Shown piece after piece: positions 37,975 through 47,352 of a DNA stretch of 64,000 nt. The position numbers and the translations under genes are program-made. The first letter of the stretch is position 1. The number at the start of each line of letters is the position of its first letter. The stretch comes from Edaphobacter flagellatus (GTDB lineage Bacteria > Acidobacteriota > Terriglobia > Terriglobales > Acidobacteriaceae): positions 3,267,501 through 3,331,500 of the forward strand of contig NZ_CP073697.1 in the NCBI RefSeq assembly GCF_025264665.1, given 5' to 3'. Under the pieces are notes generated by a model. That model was not told where the DNA came from, did no database searches, and saw nothing but the letters and a program-made list of their open reading frames with translations.

Positions 37975-39147
37975 ATGAAATCATTGCCTGCTCCACACGA
38001 TACTAAGTATCCAGTGCGCAAACGGTCTTATACGGTTCAAGCTGTTGTGCGGGCTGTTGCCGTGTTGAATGCCTTCGCTTCAACATCGGAAGTTCTTGAT
38101 TTACATGTCGTTGCCGGGCGAGCCAAACTCAATCGAGGCACTACCTTTCGATTGCTGGAAACCCTGGTTGAAACAGGGCTACTTGAACGTGCTGGGAAGC
38201 AGGGCTACCGATCATCGATTCAGACAACGAAAGCAAGACGATTTCGTCTCGGCTATGCCTCGCAGAGCAATTTACTCCCCTTTACAACATCTGTAACAGA
38301 CGGACTGATCACTGCTGCAAATGCAGCGAATATCGAATTGCTCATATTGAACAATAAATTTAGCGCACGGACAGCTCTGCAGAACGCCGAGACTTTCGTC
38401 GCGGAGAACGTAGATCTGGTGATCGATTCGCAGATCAATCTGAATGTTGCGGCGCAAATTGCGGCGAAGTTTTCGGATGCGCGAATACCTTTTATAGCCT
38501 TAGATATCCCGCATCCGGGCGCTATCTATTTTGGAGCAGACAATTACAAAGCTGGGCGTATGGCTGGCCGCTATCTTGCACGTTGGACAACGAGGTATTG
38601 GAAGGGGCATGCAGAGCAGTTGATCTTGTTAGGCGTCGATGCAGCGGGGCCATTGCTTAATGCTCGCTTAACAGGAATAGTCGATGGCATTACGGAGCTT
38701 CTACCAGGTGGGGCCGATATACCTCGCCACCATTATGACACTAAAGGTGGACAATTTGAAGCTACACTTGACCTGGTGCGGAAACACCTGCGTAGGCGTA
38801 GAGTGGAACGAGCTTTGATTGGAGCGGTGAACGATACGACTGCGATGGCTGCTCTGCAAGCGTTTCGTGAAGCAGGTATAGAAAAAGAGTGCGCCATTGC
38901 GGGGCAGGATGGTAGTGGGCTGGTCCGCGAAGAGCTAAGAAGATCATCTAGCCGTTTAGTCTGCTCAGTGGCCTACTTTCCTGAAACATATGGTTTAAAA
39001 ATTATTCAGTTAGCGCTCGATATTCTCAACCGAAAACCCGTGCCACCAGCAATCTTTATTGAGCACGAAATCCTCACTCCAGAGAATGTCAATAAGATCT
39101 ATCCGAATGATAACTGGATGCAGCATATCCCAAAGCGCTTTATCTAA
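37975..39147 (+). CDS. Hybrid regulator: IclR-type helix-turn-helix plus LacI-type sugar-binding domain
   Basis: 390 residues. Residues about 15-85 form an IclR-like winged helix (VQAVVRAVAVLNAFASTSEVLDLHVVAGRAKLNRGTTFRLLETLVETGLLERAG). The effector part is not an IclR GAF-like domain but a periplasmic-binding-protein fold: VTDGLITAANAANIELLILNN, ENVDLVIDSQIN, IPFIALDIPHPGAIYFGADNYKAGRMAGRYLA, and IAGQDGSGLVREELR, as in LacI-family effector domains. It likely senses a free sugar and controls the divergent isomerase operon and itself; inverted repeats at 37853 and 39168 are candidate binding sites. Terminator at 39230. Confidence 0.85.
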   Translation: MKSLPAPHDTKYPVRKRSYTVQAVVRAVAVLNAFASTSEVLDLHVVAGRAKLNRGTTFRLLETLVETGLLERAGKQGYRSSIQTTKARRFRLGYASQSNLLPFTTSVTDGLITAANAANIELLILNNKFSARTALQNAETFVAENVDLVIDSQINLNVAAQIAAKFSDARIPFIALDIPHPGAIYFGADNYKAGRMAGRYLARWTTRYWKGHAEQLILLGVDAAGPLLNARLTGIVDGITELLPGGADIPRHHYDTKGGQFEATLDLVRKHLRRRRVERALIGAVNDTTAMAALQAFREAGIEKECAIAGQDGSGLVREELRRSSSRLVCSVAYFPETYGLKIIQLALDILNRKPVPPAIFIEHEILTPENVNKIYPNDNWMQHIPKRFI

Positions 39148-39167
39148 GCGTTGTTTTTGGTGAGGTT

Positions 39168-39190
39168 TTCGTTTTATCCTATAAAACGAA
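39168..39190. promoter_or_regulatory. Candidate operator B, near-perfect inverted repeat
   Basis: TTCGTTTTAT and ATAAAACGAA are perfect 10-base inverted arms around a 3-base centre. It begins 21 bases after the regulator stop and resembles site A upstream of the regulator. It may be an operator for the downstream receptor or part of the regulator's 3' end; lack of a following T-tract argues against a terminator. Confidence 0.5.
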
Positions 39191-39229
39191 TTTTGAGGCG
39201 AATCCGCGCAGACAAATTTAGATGTTAGT

Positions 39230-39261
39230 GAACAGCTAATACCAAGCTGTTCCTATATTTT
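39230..39261 (+). terminator. Terminator of the hybrid regulator gene
   Basis: Arms gaacagct (39230-39237) and agctgttc (39245-39252) pair perfectly around a 7-base loop and are followed by ctatattttt. Between it and the receptor start the sequence (39262-39538) is AT-rich with a candidate promoter at 39389 and no gene. Confidence 0.7.
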
Positions 39262-39388
39262 TAGCGATAATGCACGAAAAATGTAAAACCTTTTGCCTAA
39301 AATCCAGAAAAATAGGCATCTATTTTCATTTGAATGTCTAAACAAAAATAAAATGATTTTCGAATGAATGAAAAGTGAGATTTGAGCG

Positions 39389-39416
39389 TTGACAGTCTTT
39401 CTTTCGGCGCAATAAA
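39389..39416 (+). promoter_or_regulatory. Possible promoter of the receptor gene at 39539
   Basis: A perfect TTGACA (39389-39394) is followed after 16 bases by AATAAA (39411-39416), a poor -10 element. It lies about 120 bases before the start codon. The -35 is good, the -10 weak. Confidence 0.35.
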
Positions 39417-39538
39417 AACCTTCTCGAACTCAATGAATAGTTCGCCGTTCCATTCTCATGCCTGCTATGCAGTCCGATGATGTTGGCTCGGTCAGATATG
39501 TGCGAAGGGACGACTTTGAGGCTCTCAGGGAGAATGGA

Positions 39539-42500
39539 ATGAAGACAATAAAGACCAAATTAGATGAGAGATATTTGGCGCTACGCGAATATTTAAGGCT
39601 CTGGTTGCGGGCGAGTATGTTTTTGGCCCTTCTTTTGATGATGTTTCTTCTGAATCCTCATGCGCTTCGGGGCCAGACGGGACAGGGAACGATTGCCGGA
39701 ACAGTCAGGGATTCCAGCGATGCAGTTGTTCCCGATGCCCTTGTAGACGTATTTAATACTGCGACTGGTGTGAGGCAATCCGCGAAGACAAATGGCCTGG
39801 GTATCTATAATGTTATTTCACTAAACCCGGGAGTGTATGAGGTGACTGTCACGAAGACGGGTTTTGAGAAGGCACTTACAAGTTCCGTTACGGTAAGTGC
39901 GGCTCAAGCTACCACGGTAAATGTTTCATTGCGGGCTGGAAGGGCCACCGAAGTTGTAACAGTGACATCGATGGATGCACTCCTGTCTAAGGATACGTCG
40001 GATGTGACGACGACTGTGGATCATGCGGTGGTCGAAAGCCTACCCTATCCTGAGCGCAGTTCACTTGAAGCTTCCTTATTAGTACCCGGTGTTAATGGTG
40101 ATCCTCTACAGCCAGGTGGAGTCGCGACAGAAAATCCGAACGCTTATACGAGCTATGTTGTGCCGGGTGCAAGTATTAGTATCGGAGGCGCTCCTCCTGG
40201 AACCAATTCGATTCTTGTGGACGGATCAGATGTGACACAGGGAAGTTATGCCAGGGCAGGAGTGAATCTCTCGGGCCGGGATGTGCAGGAGACGACAGTT
40301 GTGGTCACAGGTCTTTCTGCGAAATATGGTCGCACTAGTAGTGGCGTGATTGTACAGACCAGCAAGCCGGGGACGAATGAATATCATGGTGCAATCACGT
40401 GGCGACATACAGACCCTTATTTCAATGCATTTCCGTTAGGTAATAGTGCGGCGAACGCGTTACACGAAAACTACTACGGCTTTTATATAGGTGGCCCTGT
40501 GTGGCTCCCCAAGATTTACAACGGACATGATAAGACGTTCTTTTATGTCGGCGTAGAGCCAGCACGTATGCGGAATCGATTTGCGTTTCGAGGAACTTTC
40601 CCGACACCGGATGAGCTTTCGGGACATCTGCATAATTCACTGGCGTTGTTGAATCAATCGATTTTGAAGAGTCAGGGGTATGCTGCTGCATTAGCAGCGC
40701 CACGGATTGGAACGATCAATTACCAGTCGACAGTTGATGCCAACGGATTTCCGAATGGTCCTTTCAGCCAATCTCAGATTCGCTCAGTTCCGAACGATGA
40801 TGTATCTCAGCAGTTGGCTAAAAACCCGTTAGCACAGTTCGTTCTGTCGCAGTTTCCAACGCCGAGTAACCCAGGGCCTTATATCAAGTTCGACTCACCA
40901 AACGCAGATTCGCAAAATGATGGAACGAATGCTGTGTATGGTCGCGGCGTAATTAACGAAGACAATCGCTATTCGTTCCGTATCGATCATCAATTCAATA
41001 ATGCGAATCAGATTTTTGTGCGGTATACAGTGATACCGGTGATCGCGACCCGCTTCTTTGCTGTGGATGCGACTAATCCTCTGACGATTGTACCGAGCGA
41101 TGCTGCGCGCACACATAATATAGCGGTTGGCTATACGCATCTCTTTTCCAACTCGGTAGTTAATGTATTCCGTTACTCCTTTCTGCGGGTTAATCAACAA
41201 CGACTCGCCCCGCACAGTGCGCAGTCTCAAGACTATGCGGCGAAGTATGGTTTGACCCCAGCCACATTTGGCAAGGGCTTTCCCAGTCTTGGCAATCTAA
41301 ATGCGAATGGTGTTGCATACACGATGCAGATGGGCGTGGGAAATGCCGCGCAACAGGTGGATCAAAATTTTATTGTTGGAGACGACGTAACCTGGACGCT
41401 CGGCCGTCATGTTTTTCAGTTCGGAGTCGATGTTCGCTGGATTCAATCGAATCAATATGATCTAAGCGGTGCGACGGGCGGTAAATATACCTTCTCAGGG
41501 AACCAGACGAACAATGGTGCGGCGGGCGGCGCACCCCTTGCTACGTTTATTCTTGGCACAATTTCTACTTTTTCGAATACGCCGGTCACGGTACCAGGCT
41601 ACTATCGCTGGCGCTACTATGCGGGTTACTTCCAAGATGACTGGCGTGTAACGCCAAAGCTTACATTGAACCTTGGCGTGCGGTACGAAGTAGAGACGCC
41701 GCGTTCGGAGAAATTTAACAACCAGGCATATCTCGCGTTTACACCGGGCAATTTGAATGGATTCGCAACGTCAACCGCATTCTGTTTCTCAGGTGCCTGC
41801 GGTTTACCGCGTTCGATGTGGCCGACGAATTTCTATGGACTGGAACCGCGTATTGGTATCGCGTATGCGCCAACGGAGAGGATGACGGTTCGTGCTGCGT
41901 ATATGATGTCGCGTCTTCCACTGAGCGGCTATGAGAATGTACCCGATCCTAACTTCAATGTCTCTTCACAGACAGTCACATATCTATCGGGAGGTGTTTC
42001 ACCCAATGCCATCACCAACTATATTACCAACCCGGTGGGGCCGCTAACCTCGGCTTATACAGCATTGAATGGGAATCGAGGACCAATTCTCTATTCTACC
42101 GGCCTTGCTCCGGTATATATTTCGCATTCGAATGCCGTGCCGTATTCGCAGACATGGTCGTTGACAATGCAATATCAGGCAGGAACAAAGACTCTGCTGC
42201 AAGCTACATACCAAGGGTTAAAAGGAACACATCTAGCAGGAGCATTCAATGGATCAAATAATCCTGGAAACAGAAATCTGAATGTTCCAGGTGTTGGCCA
42301 GCTTGTGACTGCGGTACAAAATCATGCCAATCTGAACTTTACATCTCCAAACCAATGGGGGATTACGCAGAATGGTGCTTTAATCCCGGAAAGCAATTTG
42401 CAATTGCTCAATCCTTATCAAAATTTCTTTAATCAACCACTACCTGAAGTTTTTCCGCGTATTGGAACATCGGAGTACAACGGCTTCTATGCGAGCATAA

Positions 42501-43372
42501 ATCAGAGGTTTGGGAGCGGTTTCTCATTGCTGGCGAACTACAGCTGGTCGAAGTCTCTGGATAATGTCCCGAATACGAATACTGGGGCGAACTCCGGTGG
42601 ATTTGGTGCTGCACTAGCGCAAAACCCGCTTGATCTTTCGAATGAATGGGCCGTGGCTAGCTATGATCAGCCGAGTAGGTTAAAGGCAGGCTATGTCTAC
42701 CAGCTTCCGCTTGGAAGAGGAAAAAGGTTCGACGGCCATAACTGGCTCGTGAATCAACTGATTGGCAATCTAACCACCTCGGGCATCTTCACGATGGGGT
42801 CGGGATTCCCGGCTCAAGTCGTGCTTGGAACTTCAGGCTACTTTACATCGTTTACCCCCAAGGGGACTGCTGGATGTACGACATCAGGAAATAATCAGTA
42901 TTGCAGCGGAGGGGCGTTGCCTGCGAACTTCAAGCTGCGTCCGAATATTGTTCCGGGAGTTCCTCTGATCAATAAAAACTGGAAGCAGAATGTGTTTAAT
43001 GGACAGTTTGTGCCGTATCTGAATCCAGCTGCGTTCGCGACACCGGGATCACCAAATAATCCTGCGCTGGGAAATGCGCCGCGTACACTAGCAGGCGCAA
43101 GAAGCCCACGTGAGACGATGTTTGATGCGATGGTCAGCAAGGGCTTCAGCTTTACTGAGAGGTATAAGGTGAATGTTACCGGAACCTTCAGCAATGCCTT
43201 TAATCATCCGGTGTATTACGGATCAAATGGACAATTGCAAAGCTCGGTTACGACTAATAATGTCACGGGTGTTGTTACACCGGTGACATCTTCTACTTTT
43301 GGTCAGTTCAACGCTGGTCAGACGGCAGGCATGTCGCGCATTATTCGTGTTGGAGCTGAGTTTATCTTCTAA
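39539..43372 (+). CDS. TonB-dependent receptor with carboxypeptidase-regulatory-like N-terminus (Oar type), 1
   Basis: 1277 residues from ATG 39539, with agggagaa 4 bases upstream. An unusually long basic N-terminus and hydrophobic helix (FLALLLMMFLL, signal peptide) lead to the Cna-B-like domain GTIAGTVRDSSDAVVPDALVDVFN, then the plug (GGAPPGTNSILVDGSDVTQG, SAKYGRTSSGVIVQTSKPGTNEYHG) and a large beta-barrel ending in IRVGAEFIF, with the C-terminal aromatic needed for outer-membrane insertion. Such receptors import oligosaccharides or other large ligands using TonB energy. It follows the hybrid sugar regulator and precedes a glycoside hydrolase, suggesting a polysaccharide-use locus. Confidence 0.93.
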   Translation: MKTIKTKLDERYLALREYLRLWLRASMFLALLLMMFLLNPHALRGQTGQGTIAGTVRDSSDAVVPDALVDVFNTATGVRQSAKTNGLGIYNVISLNPGVYEVTVTKTGFEKALTSSVTVSAAQATTVNVSLRAGRATEVVTVTSMDALLSKDTSDVTTTVDHAVVESLPYPERSSLEASLLVPGVNGDPLQPGGVATENPNAYTSYVVPGASISIGGAPPGTNSILVDGSDVTQGSYARAGVNLSGRDVQETTVVVTGLSAKYGRTSSGVIVQTSKPGTNEYHGAITWRHTDPYFNAFPLGNSAANALHENYYGFYIGGPVWLPKIYNGHDKTFFYVGVEPARMRNRFAFRGTFPTPDELSGHLHNSLALLNQSILKSQGYAAALAAPRIGTINYQSTVDANGFPNGPFSQSQIRSVPNDDVSQQLAKNPLAQFVLSQFPTPSNPGPYIKFDSPNADSQNDGTNAVYGRGVINEDNRYSFRIDHQFNNANQIFVRYTVIPVIATRFFAVDATNPLTIVPSDAARTHNIAVGYTHLFSNSVVNVFRYSFLRVNQQRLAPHSAQSQDYAAKYGLTPATFGKGFPSLGNLNANGVAYTMQMGVGNAAQQVDQNFIVGDDVTWTLGRHVFQFGVDVRWIQSNQYDLSGATGGKYTFSGNQTNNGAAGGAPLATFILGTISTFSNTPVTVPGYYRWRYYAGYFQDDWRVTPKLTLNLGVRYEVETPRSEKFNNQAYLAFTPGNLNGFATSTAFCFSGACGLPRSMWPTNFYGLEPRIGIAYAPTERMTVRAAYMMSRLPLSGYENVPDPNFNVSSQTVTYLSGGVSPNAITNYITNPVGPLTSAYTALNGNRGPILYSTGLAPVYISHSNAVPYSQTWSLTMQYQAGTKTLLQATYQGLKGTHLAGAFNGSNNPGNRNLNVPGVGQLVTAVQNHANLNFTSPNQWGITQNGALIPESNLQLLNPYQNFFNQPLPEVFPRIGTSEYNGFYASINQRFGSGFSLLANYSWSKSLDNVPNTNTGANSGGFGAALAQNPLDLSNEWAVASYDQPSRLKAGYVYQLPLGRGKRFDGHNWLVNQLIGNLTTSGIFTMGSGFPAQVVLGTSGYFTSFTPKGTAGCTTSGNNQYCSGGALPANFKLRPNIVPGVPLINKNWKQNVFNGQFVPYLNPAAFATPGSPNNPALGNAPRTLAGARSPRETMFDAMVSKGFSFTERYKVNVTGTFSNAFNHPVYYGSNGQLQSSVTTNNVTGVVTPVTSSTFGQFNAGQTAGMSRIIRVGAEFIF

Positions 43373-43378
43373 CTTTAT

Positions 43379-43410
43379 TGGGCGGTTTCAGCAAAGCTGA
43401 AAACCGCCCA
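43379..43410 (+). terminator. Hairpin terminator after receptor 1
   Basis: tgggcggttt-cagc pairs with gctg-aaaaccgccca around aaa, with one bulged A, starting 7 bases after the receptor stop. The tail tgttgtattt is moderately T-rich. Its end touches the ATG at 43410, which argues that this ATG is not the start of the next gene. Confidence 0.78.
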
Positions 43411-43448
43411 TGTTGTATTTAAAGCTACTGTCGGTGGGTCCTGTTTCT

Positions 43449-46448
43449 ATGGTGATATTGGTGCGCGTTGGCATTACTTTTTCTCTCTACTTCTTCCTGT
43501 TGATTTCACTCCCAGTGCGGTTGATTGCACAGATGGTGACTGGGGCCAAGATGCCTGGCTATGCAGAAGCTTTTGGTTTAAATGCAAGTGAGCAGGCTGC
43601 GGATTACACGGTTCAGGAGATAGCTGTAAAGGCCGGGAGCGACACCATGGCAAACGTGCTTTTGCCAGACGAGAAGCTTGTGTTGACTTATCGCTTTACC
43701 AACAAGACTAAACAAAGGCTGCACGCGCATGGAATGTTCCAGCTTATTCGGTATCAAACGGCTGTAGCGGTTGGAGATATCTGGGTCCCACATGTCTCGA
43801 AACTAGCCGAAGAAGGCGTGACGCTATTCGAGGTCAATCTTGCGCCAGAGGGATTTCAGGATGTCACCGTACGCCCAGCAGTACCAGAACGTTTTGGGGG
43901 ATATGTCCTGATTGCGGACCTCACCGGGCACGGCAGAGCTTTTGCCTCGGCGCTGGTGCGCTCGATTCAACCGGACACAGGACGCGTTCAGTATCCAACC
44001 TATGCTCTGGATGCGACATGGCCACAGTACATGAATGAAGGCGTGCTGGTGCTCTTTGAAAAACTAGGTATTAAAGGGATGCGACTAGGAGCATCCTATG
44101 CGCCGGAGAGTGCTCCTGAGTATATGAAGAATATGCAGGAGTTGGATCGTTACATGCAGTGGGTGCAAAAGCATGATGTCACTGCCATGTTGACACTCGA
44201 TAACGGCAGTATGACGACGCAGCCGTTGGGTAGGCCACGCCCGTGGCTTTCTTCAGAAAGCAAGATGCTGAAGACAAAGTCGGACATGGCGTGGCTGCCG
44301 AGCTACGACAAAGATTTTCAGGACTGGGTGCAACGCATATCCACGAATTACGGATGGCCCAAGGGAAATGTGAATGCGGTCGAGTTATGGAACGAGCCGT
44401 GGGAGAGTATTTCCATTTCAGGTTGGGGTGCGGATATCCCTCGTTATCAGGAGATATTCACGCACATGGCTCTTGGAGTGGAAGCTGCGCGTGCAAAGGC
44501 CGGAGTGAAGGTTCTGATTGGTGGTACGTGTTCGTCGTCTAATGCACGGGACAAGCTCTTTGCGGATGGTACGGACAAATATTTGAAATGGTTGGACTTT
44601 GTCAGCGTGCACTATCAGATGCTCTCGGCGGACCCCTCGGAGGTTCCAGAGTGGATGAATCGGAAGAGTGAGTATGGCCCGGTTCGTGTGTGGGATACAG
44701 AGAGCTGGATTGCTAATTCGGAAGACCGTGTCGCTGGAGTTATTGCGTCGATGCGTGCGCAGGGACAGTCGCGCACGGCTGGGGTGTATGGCGGAAACGT
44801 CTATGACAGCCACAATGTTCGACTTGATGGTCAGGTCTATCCTGTAGTGCAAGCATGGGTGCCAGCTGCTGCAGTTGCCGCGACACAGAAGTTTATTGGG
44901 CAGCGTGCATTCAACCGTCTTCTCTTTCAGAACGGACTGCCCTGGATTTTTGTTTTTGACGGGATATCTACTGGGGAAAAGCAAGCGCAGGAAGAGGATG
45001 GAACGGTTGTCGTTCTTGGTGACCTCAAGGCGCTCTACGATCCAAATCGTACGGTCTTTCGTTCGGTAAAACTTTTACCAGATGCAGAGCTGACCGTATC
45101 GAATCAGGGCCACTTTATTCGGGCGTATGATTTTTACGGCAATGAGATACAGAGCGACAGCGATACGATCCACGTACCTCTGAATGGAAGGGGTTATTTT
45201 CTACGTGGTGATGGCCGTATCGGATCATTTGCAAGGCTTTTGGCGGAGTTGAAGAATGCAAATGTGACAGGGTACACGCCTGTTGAGATTATTGCTCACG
45301 ACATGATGACGCCGGTCGATCAGGGATCCACGCTGCGTCTTTCATTGACCAACATTCTTAATCGTCCTGTTACAGGACAGATACATGTTGCGCTCGAAGG
45401 TTTGAAATTCGTAATAGCGCACCAGACTATATCCTTGGCCGCAAATGAAACGAAGGACATCCTATTCTCTATAGCTAACGAGAAACCTGTTGCAAGCAAT
45501 ACATATAACCTTTCCGCTGAATTCGATGGGATTGATGGGCATTCTGTATTGCGGGAAGAAGTTCATGTGAATCAAATCGCACATCGAACGATCCAGGTTG
45601 ATGGAGATCTCGCTGATTGGAGAGGTGTGCTTCCGCAGGTAATGCCAGGTTCGGGGATCGGCGTCAATATGACAGAAGAAGCGTGGCTACCGTTTACAGA
45701 TTTCAGTCAAGGCGTGACGAATGGAATTTCGACTGTTTATCTTGCTTATGACGATACCAATTTCTATTTTGCAGCCAAAATTTCCGATACCACATCCGAT
45801 CCCGGAATGCTTCGTTTCGCCAAGCGTGATGATGACTCCTACTTCTACCCCGATCGTGCAGAAGATACTGATGGCAAGATGCTCACATGGCCTGCGAACA
45901 CACGACACTATTCTTATCGCAAGCATTTCGACGTACCTTCAGGAAGCGGCGAACATGACAACGTTCAGATAGCCTTTAATGTTCTTAAGGACAAGCCGTG
46001 GTTGCCGCATCCTCTTGGCGTAATGCCGCACTTTATTACCTATTGGGATACGGATTATGAATATGCACTGAACCCAATAGCCGATACATATGGTGGCGGA
46101 GCGGAGATATGGAGATTGCAGTCGCCAGGAATGCCACGGAAGCACTTTTTTCCAAGACAGCCGAGGTCGCCTGTTGATGGTGGCCCGGTAACCGGTCAAC
46201 TTGTTATTCGACGTCAAGACAATACGAGGCTTGTAGAAGCGGCTATTCCGTGGAGTGAGATGCCCGCAGTGCGCGCCCTGATCGCGGCTGGAAAACCAGT
46301 GAAGTTCACGTGCCGTGTGAATGACAATAAAGGACCAGCTCACGAGTTGGCGGCTGATCGCAGCGTTTCCATCACGAACTCAATCACATTTCATGATGAC
46401 TGGAAAACGCATTGGGCGAATGAGCTTGAGTTTAGCGCTGAACAATAG
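43449..46448 (+). CDS. Secreted glycoside hydrolase, clan GH-A-like barrel with CBM9-like C-terminus
   Basis: 999 residues from ATG 43449; an in-frame ATG at 43410 lies inside the preceding terminator. Signal peptide about 1-28 (ITFSLYFFLLISLPVRLIA). An N-terminal beta domain is followed by a TIM barrel with VNAVELWNEPWE, where E316 is a typical acid/base of GH39/GH5-like enzymes, and VRVWDTESW, where E418 fits the nucleophile. From about 715 a second module begins with DGDLADWRG and contains YLAYDDTNFYFAAKISD, characteristic of CBM9/DOMON-like sugar-binding domains. It probably degrades a plant or microbial polysaccharide for receptor 1. Family number not determined. Confidence 0.82.
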   Translation: MVILVRVGITFSLYFFLLISLPVRLIAQMVTGAKMPGYAEAFGLNASEQAADYTVQEIAVKAGSDTMANVLLPDEKLVLTYRFTNKTKQRLHAHGMFQLIRYQTAVAVGDIWVPHVSKLAEEGVTLFEVNLAPEGFQDVTVRPAVPERFGGYVLIADLTGHGRAFASALVRSIQPDTGRVQYPTYALDATWPQYMNEGVLVLFEKLGIKGMRLGASYAPESAPEYMKNMQELDRYMQWVQKHDVTAMLTLDNGSMTTQPLGRPRPWLSSESKMLKTKSDMAWLPSYDKDFQDWVQRISTNYGWPKGNVNAVELWNEPWESISISGWGADIPRYQEIFTHMALGVEAARAKAGVKVLIGGTCSSSNARDKLFADGTDKYLKWLDFVSVHYQMLSADPSEVPEWMNRKSEYGPVRVWDTESWIANSEDRVAGVIASMRAQGQSRTAGVYGGNVYDSHNVRLDGQVYPVVQAWVPAAAVAATQKFIGQRAFNRLLFQNGLPWIFVFDGISTGEKQAQEEDGTVVVLGDLKALYDPNRTVFRSVKLLPDAELTVSNQGHFIRAYDFYGNEIQSDSDTIHVPLNGRGYFLRGDGRIGSFARLLAELKNANVTGYTPVEIIAHDMMTPVDQGSTLRLSLTNILNRPVTGQIHVALEGLKFVIAHQTISLAANETKDILFSIANEKPVASNTYNLSAEFDGIDGHSVLREEVHVNQIAHRTIQVDGDLADWRGVLPQVMPGSGIGVNMTEEAWLPFTDFSQGVTNGISTVYLAYDDTNFYFAAKISDTTSDPGMLRFAKRDDDSYFYPDRAEDTDGKMLTWPANTRHYSYRKHFDVPSGSGEHDNVQIAFNVLKDKPWLPHPLGVMPHFITYWDTDYEYALNPIADTYGGGAEIWRLQSPGMPRKHFFPRQPRSPVDGGPVTGQLVIRRQDNTRLVEAAIPWSEMPAVRALIAAGKPVKFTCRVNDNKGPAHELAADRSVSITNSITFHDDWKTHWANELEFSAEQ

Positions 46449-47352
46449 CTATAGAAATGACTCTTCTTGCCAGAGCATTTCGAGAAAAGATGATCAGGCT
46501 TTCGGTTCCCATCTCTGTTGGTATTCGCGGCCCCACAACTGCATGGCAGTACTATCGTTTTTGATGCGTCCCGTAGTTGTGTCTATCTCCAACTTGCGGT
46601 TGACGAAGTAAGAGATGTTGGTTTAGCTGCAGCGCTGTAATCGAAATCTTCCCTCTGCATGAACGATTGACGGCAACCTTCAAAGCAAGGCTTCAATACG
46701 ACGAACACGCGCCACTTCGCTGTACCCAATGTAAATTGGAGCAGTTCATCATCGTTTATGACAACCTCCAGCGCAGCGCAGGATCAGCGGCTCAGCATGA
46801 ATTGGTGATAGCAGGATATGGAGGGGAAGATGCAATCTGCTTCTCCTAACGCAATGTACATGCTGCCCATGCGTTATTTAAGTGAAATTCTAAATTCAGC
46901 AGGCTTGTGCCGATGCTGTAGAAAGAGACCGGTGCCGACTGGATTTGTGCGTCTGTCTCTGTGATTGGTTGAAGCAGGGCCTGTCGTGCCGCGGGTTACA
47001 CGCCACGTGTCCAACACGCACCGAGCATCTCCCTTTTTCAGTCTGGAGTACGCTGAGAAGCAGATCTGCGGCCATGCCAACATGGAGATGCCGGCGACCA
47101 GTTGAATAATGAACTGGCTTAAGTCGGTAAAGTGCGTCCGCCCAGAGGCCACCATCACAGAGTAGATCACCGTGACGCCCCCGGTGAGCAAGACTCCCTA
47201 TCGCGGAGGGGTACCCCTGCCGCGGAAGTACGGCTACAGCGGCTAGAATTTCGCTAAACCAATGGGAATCTTCTCATTGGAATCTTTCGTCCTGAACCAA
47301 TGGGGCGTAATCTCACCTAAGTAGATTTTGGGTGTATGGAGGGCTTATCTGC
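46449..47352. other. Gene-poor 0.9-kb stretch with degenerate coding remnants
   Basis: No intact gene is supported. The plus-strand frames at 46667-46849 and 46321-46611 lack family features. On the minus strand the segment 47191-47020 looks like a transporter fragment (separate entry), followed downstream by frames that change phase (46870-46980), as expected of decayed sequence. The base composition is mixed. Confidence 0.6.
47020..47191 (-). pseudogene. Remnant of a sodium:solute symporter-type membrane protein
   Basis: The reading LLTGGVTVIYSVMVASGRTH, then FTDLSQFIIQLVAGISML, matches the pattern of sodium:solute symporters (GGVTVIYT...ggl-ava-TD-xQ-F). Typical members would extend for hundreds of residues either side, but an in-frame stop lies immediately upstream and the sequence loses similarity downstream. 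Only one helix pair survives. The match is from memory of the family and is tentative; an unrelated short membrane protein is the alternative. Confidence 0.4.
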
